NCBI GenBank assembly: GCA_025766275.1
Contig: JAFKAC010000033.1
Span: forward strand, 248,001 to 312,000
Source: Lactarius indigo
Lineage: Eukaryota; Basidiomycota; Agaricomycetes; Russulales; Russulaceae
Direction: 5' to 3'
Length of the DNA stretch: 64,000 bases
Shown here: positions 1 to 11,640 of the stretch, piece by piece
Layout: every line of letters begins with the position of its first letter
How positions within the stretch are numbered: position 1 is the stretch's first letter
Made by a program: the position numbers and the translations under genes
The notes under the pieces: model-generated
The model's input: only the letters and a program-made list of their open reading frames with translations
What the model was told of the DNA's origin: nothing
Databases searched by the model: none

Positions 1-174
1 TCTGAGGTCCATTTTATGCTCATAGTTAGCCCTGTTGTATGGAGAGCATCAAATGCCTATGAAGAGAGCCCACATGCTTTCAGATGGATGGCCCATAGAG
101 TCGCAAGTCAGCTGTGATGCTGTGAGTGGCAGAATGATAGCATTCCAAGAATGTGAGTAATAACCTAAATCAGG

Positions 175-770
175 TCAGCACTGCTTATGTATTTTATTCA
201 GATAACTGACATTTTCTGGTGTTTTGTGTGTGTTTTGTCTTGCCTGCCACACACTCCATCCAACCTTTTTCAGGATGTGCCAGAGGACAGGTGCATCATT
301 CTTGAGCCTTGTAGCAGTCTCAGAGAAGTTAAAGGATGTTAAGGATGCCAGGGATAGGGGATTGGGACCTGGTTGGAAGACTTCAGAAATAGTCTTCATT
401 TCCTCCTGTACAACTTCTGTTACACACTCCATGGCAAATGTCTTCAGAACTTCTGTCCCTCTGTGTTTGTGTAGACTTGGAGGTTTGCTCCAGTTCCTCA
501 GTGTGTGTAATAGCAAGTCATTTTGAAAGAGGGCAGTCCTATGGTAGCAGACAACATTGTCTGTGATGCACTCTGACTTGCCCCAGCTTAAAGCATGGAG
601 GAAGTCACTGATGTTAAGGTCCAGGTGTCATGCCACTGCCAGGGCATGCGTCTGGTCTGTAACAGGTCCAGCCTTAGGCCAAGGATACTGAGTCAGTCCA
701 CTACTGAGTAGAACAGCACCTAAGTCTGTGGATGTTCCTTGATACAGCTCAAGGCAACAAAGCTTTAGAG
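175..770 (-). pseudogene. Decayed transposon-associated protein fragment (DUF6589-like)
   Basis: A minus-strand reading frame of about 195 codons runs through here. It carries the HALAVA / HLDLNISDFLHALSW / LLLHTLRNW / VLKTFAMECVTEVV pattern that I recognise from large transposon-encoded proteins repeated in Agaricomycete genomes. An in-frame TGA (minus-strand reading of 628-630) sits between ALAVA and HLDLN, and the frame ends at 175 in the middle of what is normally a much longer protein. No start codon or complete domain is present, so this is a broken copy. The surrounding 3 kb is AT-rich and differs in composition from the GC-richer genes that follow. Family assignment is from memory of the pattern only. 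Confidence 0.55.
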
Positions 771-905
771 AGGAGGACTGTGGTAGAGTTGAGAGGAAAG
801 TGCTGAGGAACTAGACAGTATATTGACAAAGCCAAAGCTAAGGAAATACAGAGTGTACTAGGGGGTTTATATAGCTAGTGTTCAGGGATGTCAGTGGGGT
901 GATAT

Positions 906-989
906 GATGCCAGCAAGGCAATGCCAGCAGAACAATGCCAGTGGAACAGTGCCAGTGAGGTAATGCCAGCAGAACAATGCCAGCATTAC
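906..989. repeat. 14-bp minisatellite, six units
   Basis: Six head-to-tail 14-bp units start at 906, 920, 934, 948, 962 and 976, with consensus AATGCCAGCAGAAC. Units 2 and 5 match exactly; the others differ at one to five positions. It lies in the transposon-derived AT-rich stretch next to the broken gene. Confidence 0.85.
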
Positions 990-1189
990 TGAGAAGTGAG
1001 GAGGGTGGAAAGGAAGGAAAAGTAGGGGGCATTCATGACACCAGGTCTGTTATGGACTGGACTTGTTTTTGGCTTTACCTTGTTTTCTTACTTACATTTG
1101 CGTTCACGGGAAAGTCTTTCCTTTCTTGGCTTTCCCTTTTTTGGACTTGCTGCACACTAGGAACCTTAAGATTCTCTCCTAGTGCAAAG

Positions 1190-1757
1190 TGAGACAATGA
1201 GACACTCATTGTCCTTATAAGTCTTTATTACTACTATACTTGGGCTAAATGCACCCTTTTATGGCAGGTGTCTCATTTCTATTTTTAACTTTGAGACATG
1301 TCTCACTTGCCTTTTAAATCCTTACTTCTTCTCACACTTACTGCGGATAGCTGTGCACCTCTTCTTCCTTTTCCCATGCCTGCTGCGGATTGCTATACTT
1401 TCTTCACACGCTTGCTGTGGATTGCTGTGTTGCTTCCCACGCTTGCTGCGGATTGCACCATTTGTTTGTTCCACACAAACAAACCTTTTCTATATAAGTT
1501 GTGGCCCTAGGTAGCTTGTATCCTTAGACTCGACTTCTTTACCATCACAGTATACATTGTTTTCCCATTCCCTTGGGGTAACTCTCTGCTGAACTGTCGA
1601 ACCTCTTGAACCCCTGAACTCCTCTCACATCTTGAGTATTGTGTCATACTCCAAGATCCTTGTTAACCACTTAAACTTTGCCATTATTGGCTGAACCCTC
1701 ACTCATTGACATAGAATGACCAGACTTGCTCACATCGAGCTGAACATTCCTACTGTA
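1190..1757 (+). mobile_element. Possible solo LTR or promoter-bearing repeat
   Basis: The segment opens with clustered TGAGACA/TGTCTCA motifs (1190, 1198, 1269, 1292-1305), including a 9-bp inverted repeat around 1193-1213 and the 14-bp perfect palindrome TGAGACATGTCTCA at 1292-1305. Four degenerate copies of GCTGCGGATTGCT follow between about 1340 and 1460. A strong TATA box (TATATAAG) is at 1491. This order (palindromic upstream part, TATA, AT-rich leader) resembles a retroelement LTR, but I cannot find a second copy in the window or clear terminal TG..CA, so the call is tentative. Confidence 0.25.
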
Positions 1758-2007
1758 ATGTTATAAGGTCTGTTAGGAGCTTGCATACCGCCTGGACCTT
1801 TGGTAAAATACTCCTCCCTTGATTTCTGAGGTTGCTAGCTTGCCTTGCAGCCTCTTGGATTGGTGGGTTGACTAAATCTGGCTCATCCATGCCTACTACC
1901 TCCCCATCTAACTCATCCAGGTCCCCACAAGGGACAAAATCAGGATCTTCATCTGAGTCATAGTCAAAGACATCTTCAAGATGCAGTGGAGGAATTTCTT
2001 GGGGCAT
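1750..2007 (-). CDS. Short acidic ORF, probably part of the transposon remnant
   Basis: An 85-codon frame with a true ATG at 2007. The N-terminal half is very acidic (YDSDEDPDFVPCGDLDELDGE), the C-terminal half basic to neutral. No domain is recognised. It lies on the same strand as the decayed transposon protein at 175-770 and upstream of it, so it may be an N-terminal piece of the same element separated by decay. It may equally be a chance frame. Confidence 0.3.
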   Translation of the reverse strand: MPQEIPPLHLEDVFDYDSDEDPDFVPCGDLDELDGEVVGMDEPDLVNPPIQEAARQASNLRNQGRSILPKVQAVCKLLTDLITLQ

Positions 2008-2611
2008 TGTGATCTGTGCTGTCAGTGAGTGTCCCCATCTCTTAGATCTCTTAGATTGATATCAATGCTGGCACTTCGGTCCAGCCTCTGACACACATTC
2101 AATGACATTTCTGTGTATGCATTAGCAAATATCTATTACATGTATCAATTTGAAAGCACATGAGTGTGATGCCTTGTCACCGAGCCCCTGTGCCTGGACA
2201 AAATGCCCCAGACATTGTATAGCCCTTGTGCATGCGTGCCTCAATGGGCACTTTCAATGGCTGGATCCAAAACTACTTCAGTTGACTTGTCTACTGCCTA
2301 GTCCCAAACTAGAGTACCTCTGCTTCAACTTACCAAGGGTTGAGCTTCTTCATTGTCTTAGCTGTGGTTGTACACCATACAGGCTCCCATTCAGCCTGCA
2401 TTGTGTTGACACAAGGTCCACATTTGCCTGTCATTTGTCAAAGTCATTTACACCATCACAAGTCCAGGTTGGACTAACATCTGTAAAGTATAACACCTGG
2501 AAAGTGCTGATATCATGAGATTTGCAACAAGCCAGGTGGGATAGTAGTATTAGTAGAACAAACCATGTGTCATGAAAAAATTACTTAATTCCTACCAGAA
2601 CACAAGCAAGG

Positions 2612-2886
2612 TTTACAGCAAAATCCAACAAGATAGGCCCTTTGTGTCCAGATTAGGGTAGAAGGCTGAGATTGAATGTGTATACAGTAACATTATTTGT
2701 AACAGGGGGTACCAAAGTGGCACACAAAAAACAGGATAACTATTTTATAACCCCAAATTGTGCAACATAACTACCAATATCAAAATTTTCAAAAATGACT
2801 CAACTATGAGCTCTGTCCTTGAATCTTTGAAGTCCACTTTATGTGTTCCTGGGCAAGGGGCCTATCTTGTTGGATTTTGCTGTAAA
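2612..2886. repeat. 29-bp perfect inverted repeat, MITE-like
   Basis: Bases 2612-2640 are exactly the reverse complement of 2858-2886, with 217 bp between them. A perfect 29-bp match is far beyond chance. The interior has no ORF and is AT-rich. Just outside the right arm, GTTGAC..GTCAAC (2887-2902) forms a further small hairpin. The structure fits a small non-autonomous DNA transposon, but no obvious target-site duplication flanks it. Confidence 0.6.
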
Positions 2887-3250
2887 GTTGACCAGAGTCA
2901 ACACCTAGTTTACATAATTTTCGGACCAACATTTTCCAAAGTCGATCACGTGATGTCATGTGAAGTGTAGGGGGAGGCCAGATCGCTCACTCAAATACTC
3001 AATTTTCATTTTACTGCACCATCTGCTTGTGGTTGTGTGGTTGTGACATCGTGTCGTCTATGGGCCCCGCAACTGCTTGCTGTACTTTTTATGGGTTTTC
3101 TTTACGCACCCACTCGGCCGGACTTCCCCTTCGCCCGATACACACGCACATCAATACTAGTTGATTGTCCTCCTAACCTCTTGCTAATCAATGTATCTTA
3201 ATATAAAAAAGGCCGTATTGCACAATATGAATGACAAAGAGTTCCTCCAT

Positions 3251-4718
3251 CTAGCCACTTTCATCGACGCGGTAACGCTTTCGTGGACCGTCTGGAGGGA
3301 AGGGCCCTTGGCCACCGACAGCTGCGGGAACCCCGCCGCCTTGCATAAACGCTGGGTTGAAATGACCTGGCATACCGAATCCACCACCTATTCCGGCCAT
3401 GCCATTGAACGCACCACGCCCCATCCCCGGCATCATGCCCATCCCTGCATAGGAAAACAATTCATACGTAAGCATACACACACCATCTAGAAACTCAGAA
3501 TAAAGAATGAGGGAGAAGGACAGCAAAAAAAGAACCGGAATGAAAGACTGGAACAGAGAGAACAAAAGGCTAGAACCCCATACCCATGCCGCCGCCCATC
3601 ATCCCTCCGCGCATAAAACCGCGCGGACCCTGCGGAATCATACCCCCACGCCCAACGAATCCGTTGTGGAACCCACCGCCACTGGTCATCATATTGTTCT
3701 GCATGGCGCCCATGCCACCGACCACGCCACCACGGCCCACCATGTTATTGACCGGTGCGACGCGGCCACCTCGGAACGGCATTGCACCTCCGCGGGCGAC
3801 ACCACCCTGCTGGCCCTGAGTAGTAGTAGCTTGCTGCTGTCGTGGAGGCGGCTCTAGAGATCGGGAGAATAAGGTGGATCCTGCCGAACGTATGTGGGGA
3901 CTGACCCTTTGGAAGTGTTCGGAATGGGTTCCCTTGAGATGAGCTCGTAAGATTTGCGGTCGCTCGCCGATTTTGGAAATCACTACAAAGCTTAGATGAG
4001 CGTGGTAATGAGAAAGGCGGAGATCGATGTACTTGTTGTCAAACCACTCTTTCATAGCAGTGGCATTTGCAGTGGACCCGCATTCGACATATGCGATACT
4101 GCGTGCATACATATGACCCCAGGTGAAAACGAACGACATCAGTACACGTACCCTTTGCTTTTGCCATTAACCTTGTGTTCCGAAAACGTGATGTCTTTGT
4201 GGTCAATTGACACGCCGACGCCAATGGCCACCTTCCGTAAATCTTCGTCCGTTGTCCACTAAACAAAGATGGTATAATCAGCATCTGCCCCCCGGGAAAA
4301 ATGTTAGCTGCACACCCATTGCAGATCCCCTATATATAATGAATCATATCCGTCATCCATCATCTGGCCCTGGCCTATTGCGCTGTTGGACTGCATAGCC
4401 CCGTTAGGCACGCCACTACCAACTACAGGACCGGAGGGAATCCGTGGACCTATTGGGGGCTCTGATCGAGAAGGGGGACTCTGCACGGGTGCCGCGTGGG
4501 GGTCCGACTCGTCGTCTTCACGGGGCCGCTTCTCACCCACCTTTGGGTCGAAAGGCTCCAGATCTGTCTGCACGGCTTCTAGCTCAGCCTCCGCAGGCTT
4601 CTTGAGATCAACAAAACAGGAGGTTTGAGAGACACGAAAAAGCGGGCAAGCCTACCTGAACTTGGAGATTGCCGAATCCGTCGTCTTCTCCGTAGAGGTC
4701 GAAATCGTCATCAGCCAT
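3251..4718 (-). CDS. CPSF6-like RRM protein (cleavage factor Im large subunit)
   Basis: Seven exons on the minus strand: 4718-4656, 4600-4316, 4258-4152, 4098-4033, 3982-3906, 3853-3584, 3444-3251. All junctions are GT..AG and in phase. The protein starts [15 protein letters not shown]. It then has an RRM ([14 protein letters not shown] as RNP2, [10 protein letters not shown] as RNP1 region), followed by [19 protein letters not shown], which is diagnostic of the CPSF6/CFIm68 family. The C-terminal third is Gly/Met/Arg-rich with RGG-type repeats and ends in a basic KRYRVDES tail. Known role of the family: binds CFIm25 and selects poly(A) sites in the nucleus. The metazoan RS domain is replaced here by the GMG/RGG tail. 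Its upstream region is the 437-bp gap to NAS6. Confidence 0.9.
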
Positions 4719-5155
4719 CGTTTGAGGGGCTCAAAAGATCTCAAAACAGTGGTGAATGAATGAAGTTTTTTTTTCGTGAAATTCGATGGAGATGACAGGA
4801 GGTATGGTTTGGAAAGACAATGTTCTATCCACCACGTATACAGCGAAATGAAAATATAACAAGTTAGAGACATTTCCCCGACGCGAGCATCCGCCCCACG
4901 ACGTCAGCACGCGAGACAAACAAAGATAGCTTACAATAGTTATCGGTACAATAACGAGTTTACACTTGATTGACAGTTGCAAGAGTCGAGACAGAGAGAG
5001 ACTGGTGGTAAAGGAAGAAGCTCCCCCCGCGCGAGCCAACCAACATCGGTTACGTAAGTCTCTTCCCACGGGCGCTTCCCCTTCGTCGTTCATCGTTATA
5101 CGTGGGAAGTTGTTCAGCCCAGCGCGTGGCCCGCGTGCGCTTTCTCGGCCACCCC

Positions 5156-6423
5156 TTACGGCGGCGGCCCACACCGATCCATCACATAGGCACGTGCCCT
5201 TCGCTGCTCTACGCCCCCGACGCCGTCGACCTGCTCGGCTGTCTGCTCGTCCATGTTCACCTACGCGCACATCAGCCGCAAAGCAAATACAACAAACACG
5301 AAGCCTGGCCTTACACGCGATCTGTCGGCACCAGCTTCGATGAGTAAGGCTGCTGTCTCGCCATGCGCAGACTCCATGGCGAGGTGCAACGGAGTGTTAC
5401 CTTTTTCAGTCGTTCTTTAGCCATGAGACCAATGTACACCAAAAAAAAAAAAGTACCGATGCGATCGCCAGTATTAAGACGGGTCTTCGGACTACCTTCC
5501 GGCGGATGAAGTAAGAGCGTGACGAATCCCGTAGAACCTGTCGTAGCCGCGCGGTGCCTGTGGCAAATGCAAATTACCGACTCATTGTCAATCGCCGGAG
5601 CGCTTTCCTCTAGATATAGAGAACCGACAAAGGATGCTGGTTTGCTTTATCTCGGGCATTGATCTGCACAAGACGGATGAATTATGGATGCGTCAGCGCC
5701 AGCGAGACGGGACACCGGTCTATGGCACCCACGTCGGCTCCGCGAGAGATTAAGAAGCGACCAATCTTCATAATAGAGATGGAGTACAAGACAGCTGCCT
5801 CATGTGAACCAAAGGACGGATACTCACCTCGATGCGCGATTTCGACGCTGCGTAGTGTCTATAGATCCCGAAATCATTGCGATACATCAAGACGCGAGAG
5901 ACTCAGAACACGAACAGCGGTGTGATACCCTTGTCGTTCTTCTTATTCACATCTGCGGCCGCACCCACCAGCTCCCGCACGACCTCTTCATGACCAGAGC
6001 TGACTAGAAACGGGAAACAAGGCACTCAGCACATTAAACAGATCGTGTGACGATCCTGTGCACCTACCTGCTATATGTAGCGCGGTCCATCCATTATCAT
6101 CTGTCTTGTCAACACCTGCACCGTTCGCTAACAGGTACGCGATCACGTCCAGATGGCCTCCTGATGCAGCCCAGTGTAATGGCGTACGACTGTCCTGTGT
6201 GCGTAGAGGTTCCCAAAAAAAATTAAATGGATCCGTTTTTGTCATGGGCAATGTTGGGCACGTACGGCGTCTACAGCGTTAACAGAGGTTGGATCCTCCG
6301 ATACCAGAGATCGCAATAGGGAGAGCTGATCTAGACGTGGGATGAGGTCATCCAACAGAATTTGGTACAGCCTGACGCCATATACACACTGTTCTGGGCC
6401 GCTGCGTGAACCGAGGTGGACAT
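5156..6423 (-). CDS. NAS6: 26S proteasome assembly chaperone Nas6/gankyrin (PSMD10)
   Basis: Ten exons on the minus strand give 234 aa: 6423-6390, 6330-6266, 6194-6068, 6003-5916, 5858-5828, 5765-5733, 5663-5629, 5557-5457, 5400-5315, 5260-5156. Three consecutive exons are only 31-35 nt. The product is ankyrin repeats throughout (SRTPLHWAASGGHLDVIAYL, NGWTALHIA, GITPLHYAASKSRIE, NTPLHLAMESAHGETAALL). It ends DGVGGVEQRRARAYVMDRCG, as in fungal gankyrins; the length matches Nas6 (228 aa) and human PSMD10 (226 aa). Known role: binds the C-terminus of the Rpt3 ATPase during assembly of the 19S base. The start gives the expected short first helix (MSTSVHAAAQN). Divergent from the DUF6535 gene about 180 bp away. 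Confidence 0.93.
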
Positions 6424-6600
6424 CCTTTGCGTAGAAGAGAATACGTATGCGCCAGTGCTCTCGACTCGAAGCGATGAAAAACAGGCCAGCCGTCGAGACG
6501 GCCCGGATTTCCCGGAACTCCCGCTGTTACGCTCCTTAATCCGAGTCCACGCCATCATCATGATCACCTTCAATGCCCCGAATTCTTCACGAGGCTGTCG

Positions 6601-9273
6601 ATGTACCAGGAGCGGGAATGGGTACAGTTACCTTTCCCCCACCTGACTCTATTCTTACTGTTCTCACTTGTTACCGCAGCCTCCATAGGTGACCGCAGTG
6701 ACCACCCGCACCCACCCCAGTCGCCGCCTAATCAAGCACCACAGGGAGTTCCTGACTTTGTCAGTGCTAACTTTGTCGATGGCTCAGGGCCTATCTTCTC
6801 AATGTATTTGGAGATGGCTTCGGAGGAGGACAAGAAGATGGCCGAAAACTGGAAAGCAGACGCCGATGGGATTCTCATATTCGTGCGCCTCTGTCCTCTA
6901 ATCCTGTGTTTCACTCATCAGTCATAGACCGGTTTATTCTCAGCTGCAGTTTCATCGTTTATCTCAGTGTCCATTCAGGACATCCGGCCGAACCCACAGG
7001 ACACCTCCAACTTCTACCTTGCAAATATCTATCAGACTATTGCCGACCCAAATCGAACAATCACTTTCCTTCCTTCCTCGCCGCCCATATTCTCTCCGCC
7101 AAGCTATGCAGTCTGGGTGAACTCACTTTGGTTCATGAGCCTAGTGGTCAGTCTCACCTGTGCTCTGCTCGCTACGTTACTACAGCAGTGGGCACGAAGA
7201 TACCTCAAGGTCACCCAGCCGCGCTACACTCTGCATAAGCGAGCACGAATTCGCGCATTTTTTTTTGAAGGGGTCGAAAAGTTTCTACTTCCATGGGTGG
7301 TTGAAGCATTGCCTACACTGTTACACGCTTCCCTGTTCCTGTTCTTTGCGGGCCTGGTTTTGTTCCTATGCAACATTGACCTCATCATTTTCAAGTTGGT
7401 TCTGTCATGGGTTGGCGTTTGCACAGCCCTGTATGGGTGCATCACGTTTTTACCCGTTCTCCGTCACGACAGCCCATACCATACTCCATTCTCATTGCTA
7501 GCGTGGCACATTGTCACTGGAATATCATTTGTCATCTTTCAGGTCCTTCGAAGAGTCACTCTCTTGGGTTATTTTAGCAGCAGAACCTATCGTCGCTTTC
7601 ATCAGTTGGAGAAGCGTTATCGCAAACTGCTCGTTCAGGGCATGCAGAAAAGCGTCGAGGAAATCGCTCTGAATTTATCATCAGAGATTGAGACTCGTGC
7701 ATTTCTGTGGTTATTCAACTGTTTGGACGAAGACCACGAACTGGAGCGCTTCTTCTCTGGCTTACCCGGCTTCTGCAGCTCAAAAGTAGTCGACAATCCG
7801 CTACCCGGCCTCACTTACGAACAAAGGTGGAAACTGCCAACAGCACTCATGGGGTTGTTGGACCGTACATTCTCATCCGATTTGCTTCCTTTGCCGGTCA
7901 AATACCGGCGAGCCATCATCTGCGCGAAGGCCATCGATCCAACACATATTCCTGGAGCGATTGTTATCCTCAATTTTCTTCTGTCTCAAGACCAATATCG
8001 TGGCCCGCTGTCTGCTGAAGTTTTGCGGATCGTGAAGGGCTGGGGCAACAACAGTGGCGAAAACACTAGTTTGATTGCACAAGCTACGACCGCTTATATT
8101 CTAGCGAGGGCCCAACTTCGCGATGACTCTTGGTTTACCCTTGCCTCTAATGAACTAGGCGTCCCAGAAACTATCCTCCGAGACCATGCCTCAAACGGTG
8201 ACAGCGTGTCACTTGCCATCTTGATTCACATATTTCGCCTGCAGTTCAACCTTTTCCGGAATCAGCCCTGGCTGCGGGACGAGTTCTCGAATGTTCTAGA
8301 AGCTACTTCGAAATTCAATGTGCAAGATACGACACTTGGGCTGCAGCACGAATTCTGTGCACTCTGGAACCAAATCGTTCTCAAAGCGCAGAACGACGAC
8401 GATCGGTGGATCGCGTGGTATATTCTCAGACCTATTCGTAACGTTTACACTGCTCTACACCGAGATACCGATTTTTCCCCAACACGATTCTCCACCTCCA
8501 TTCGCGATCATGACCAAATTCTGTGGCGACCATCTTCTTATTCATTGTGCAACGTCCCTAGCCATCACCCGGACTCGACATCCCACACCCATGATGTCTC
8601 AGAAGCCTCCAAAACCTCTGCTCACTCTGTCCTGTGTGATGACGATGCACTAATCCCTGTTTACCTTGACAACACCCTCGGTATGCCTTCCTCGTCCGTA
8701 CCAAATCCACATTGTGTTGACGAAAATCTCACAGATGCACCGTCGCTCCACGATAAGGTCACTGTTCCAAAGTCGTTTCACCCTGCTCATCAGACCACCA
8801 CTAGAAACCATCATGTTTCTATCACTTCACTAGACACAGCCCCTGCCGACTCATCTGCTAGAATTGCGCTGCCTCCCGTCCCTGAAACGCTTGAAACTTC
8901 GGCGTCCCTCCCTTCTTTTCCCCCAACATCCCCTCCCAGTGCCGTTGGCCTTGAGTACAGTGCATACCCCCAGACTTATTCCGATTCACCCGAATTCGTG
9001 TCTTCACCGCCTTGGAAAGAACCCCATCCCTCAATGCCAACGTCCCCTACTTCCGGCGGTGCCCCCTCACAACCTACTTCCCCATGTGATCCGAGTACCG
9101 CTGCCGAATGCGAGGGTACCTCCAAGGCTGCCTTGCGCAACGACAAGGACATACTTGACTCCACACCGGTGAATCGCGCAAGCAGTGTGGCTATTACAGA
9201 GCTTCCACCACAGCCACGCTCGCCGTCATCAGTTACAGTTCCCTCACCTATGGCGAGTAGCCAGTTTGTCTGA
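6601..9273 (+). CDS. DUF6535 multi-pass membrane protein (copy 1)
   Basis: Two exons, 6601-6882 and 6928-9273, joined at DGILIF|TGLFSAAVSSF, the characteristic start of the DUF6535 membrane domain. At least four hydrophobic segments follow (around AVWVNSLWFMSLVVSLTC, the stretch after LLPWVVEALP, KLVLSWVGVCTALYG, and WHIVTGISFVIF), with the loop LQQWARRYL that marks the family. The middle part is a helical soluble region. The last about 250 residues are Ser/Thr/Pro-rich and low complexity. Function is unknown; the family is expanded in Agaricomycetes. The start is uncertain: ATG 6601 is the first in-frame ATG, but an upstream exon is possible. A second intact copy lies at 53.8-56.0 kb and a relic at about 12.3 kb. 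Confidence 0.8.
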
Positions 9274-9906
9274 TGTATGTCGATAGCCATACGATATATA
9301 TAGTGCGGCGAATATGCGAAACTGTGATCAGACTGGGAAATTCCTTTTGAGATGTGTGATCTGCAGCGAACGAACGCCCAAGGCGTGTTAGCCATTTTTA
9401 TACTTGCGATGTTATACCGGCTCCGGCATTGGGCTGCTGCTTCGCGCAGACGCTATGTCAGAATGTGGAGCTACCGCCATGGGGCGTATGCGGATGCACG
9501 ACAATTATGATGACGCGTGTTCTGCGATGACTTGTTAGGCCGAAGGTCTGAATCAGAGGATTGGGAGGAAAGGGACCTTCCATCCTGCTAATGTTCCTAA
9601 TTTTTCTGCGCTTCCGCCTAGCACCAGTAAAGTCGCAGGCTTTGGGCCCATTTGTATCTACCGGCAGGTGTAACAGCTCGAGAGGCTGCTTTCGGAATGC
9701 ATGATCAGGAATTTTCAATGGTTTTGGTGGGCAGATGAAAGAATGTCTGACAGACGAAGTGTCGACCCGTGATGATTGCAAGGCCGAACAAAAAAGTATA
9801 CAGATGAACCACAAGACGAGAGGGAAAACAAAGCAGTAATATATCGCAATAGTAGATACTAACGATCCAAAGTCCATAGCTATAAAGTTAAAGTTATTAA
9901 ACCAAC

Positions 9907-11640
9907 TCACTCGCGCCCTCGAACCGTCATACTTCGCCTCATCTTGGCAAGCACACTGGATCGAGGATATGTCTGATTGGGGCCGACTGGACTATATGGT
10001 GACGTTTCGGGTCTGGGATCCTCGCGCACCGGACGGAGCCCAGACAGAATCCTCAATCCAGTCTGAGGGGAGCGGAAGCGCATACTCCGACGAACGAGTA
10101 GACGTGAGCGCGGGAGGACTGGATAGTCGTAGACCTCAATGGACGGCCGGGAGATGAACTCGAATGCTGACGACGTCGTGGACCCCTTTCGTGATAAGCC
10201 AGGTAGGCTCACACCCTCGCCAATGGCCTCCAACTGATCGAGAAGGTATGTGACGTATGCTGGCATCGGCTCTTCTTCTATGTCAGCGCTCAGTGCGGCA
10301 AGAAGCTCCTCATCGGACAGATGAGGTGGGACATAAATGTCGGCAAAACCGGGCCACGAGTAAAGCGAGGAGTCGTCCAGAGGAGTGTCTAGCGAGACCG
10401 TTGTGTCTGTAGGTAAAGACGGTTCGTATTCGGGCGAACCCAGGTCAAGTTTGTCCGGGCGCCGCTGCTGTTGCGGTAATACAGGAGGACTGTGTGGAGG
10501 AAGGGTTGGGCCAGAAGGCTGCGGACGGACATCGTACTGAGTTGAAGGGAAGGAATTCAACTTGATCGGCTCCCGGAGAGTAGAGGCCAGAGGCCATGTT
10601 CGCAACTGTGGGGGCTCAACGTCCCGTTTGGAGATCAGACGAGGATGACCAAGGGGGGGCGGGGCCTTGTGTTGGGTGGAAAATGTAGTCGTCCGTGTAG
10701 GGGAATGTGCGAAGAAATATGCCAAGTTGGCGTCCCGTCGAGTTTTCCGCACAGGGGGCTGGACGGCGTCTAGCGGAACTGAATTACCCACCAGAGGACC
10801 CGCACGAGAGAGCTCCGCCTCTGTCGCGGTGATCCAGCGCTCCGCCAACCATCGGGTGCGGAGCAGTGCCTGGTGTGTTGCTCGATCCGTAGTTTCATCC
10901 TGAATAAGCTCGCGCACCTCCGCAAGGCGTGCCTTGGCGTCATTAACACGAAGCTCGAGTTGCCTTACGGCATACTGGGATGAAGGTTTCGGTGGAAAAA
11001 GTCGCTCATACTCTGCAGGTCTCCTGAGAGAGGCTGCGAGGGCAGACTCGTCGCGTGAATACTGCTGTTGTCGACGCATTCGGAGGTTCGCACGTCGCTG
11101 CAGAGCAAGGCGCGAGGGAAGGTCAGAGGTTGGAGCGGATGGGGACCGGGGGCGAATCAAGGAAGTATCAGGAGACTCGAGGGTGGATGAAGCATGCAGT
11201 GGTTTGGCAGATGCTATGGAAGGGTACCCGAATGTGTGACTGGTATCCGACGTTCTGTTGGCGCGTGTGAACTAGCCACATGGACATAGGGGATAATGGA
11301 CGCACAGCAAAACAGAGAGACGAGTGCCATTCGATCTTGGCTCGACCTGAAGCTCGTTGGTACATTCCTATGGACATTAATGAGCGGCAATTCACATAAC
11401 AGAGAACATCCCACAGACTCTTAACACAACCGCAGGTCCTTCCTCTGCAACTAACTTGAGGCTAGGTGGCCGCTGAGGGCGCATCGAGCGTTGGTTGCTA
11501 GCTAGGAGGAATGAGGTATTGTGTGATGCCGGCTGGCGTGGATGCGGACGCGGACGAAGGGACCCTGGACGCGGGGAAGGTGGTGTAGGTGTAGAAGATA
11601 ATTCTTGCTCATAAGATTCGACTATTTTCCGGACGTTCAT
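9907..11640 (-). CDS. Hypothetical Arg/Pro-rich protein
   Basis: I do not recognise this protein. The long exon (11239-9907) encodes an Arg/Ser/Pro-rich chain with one helical stretch likely to be coiled coil (YAVRQLELRVNDAKARLAEV, then RELIQDE). Acidic and proline-rich low-complexity sequence follows. A first exon starting at ATG 11640 (MNVRKIVESYEQEL) can be joined in phase through 11396|11239, but that intron would be about 156 nt, long for this genome, so the join is uncertain. At the 3' end, GA|GTGAGT just before the stop is a good donor, so one more exon may exist between 9.46 and 9.9 kb. Its tail-to-tail neighbour is DUF6535 copy 1. Confidence 0.55.

Noticed and set aside
3570..4139. 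Single 189-codon exon for the middle of the CPSF6-like gene
   Set aside because: It reads through two introns. Splicing at 4033|3982 and 3906|3853 restores the conserved [20 protein letters not shown] segment.
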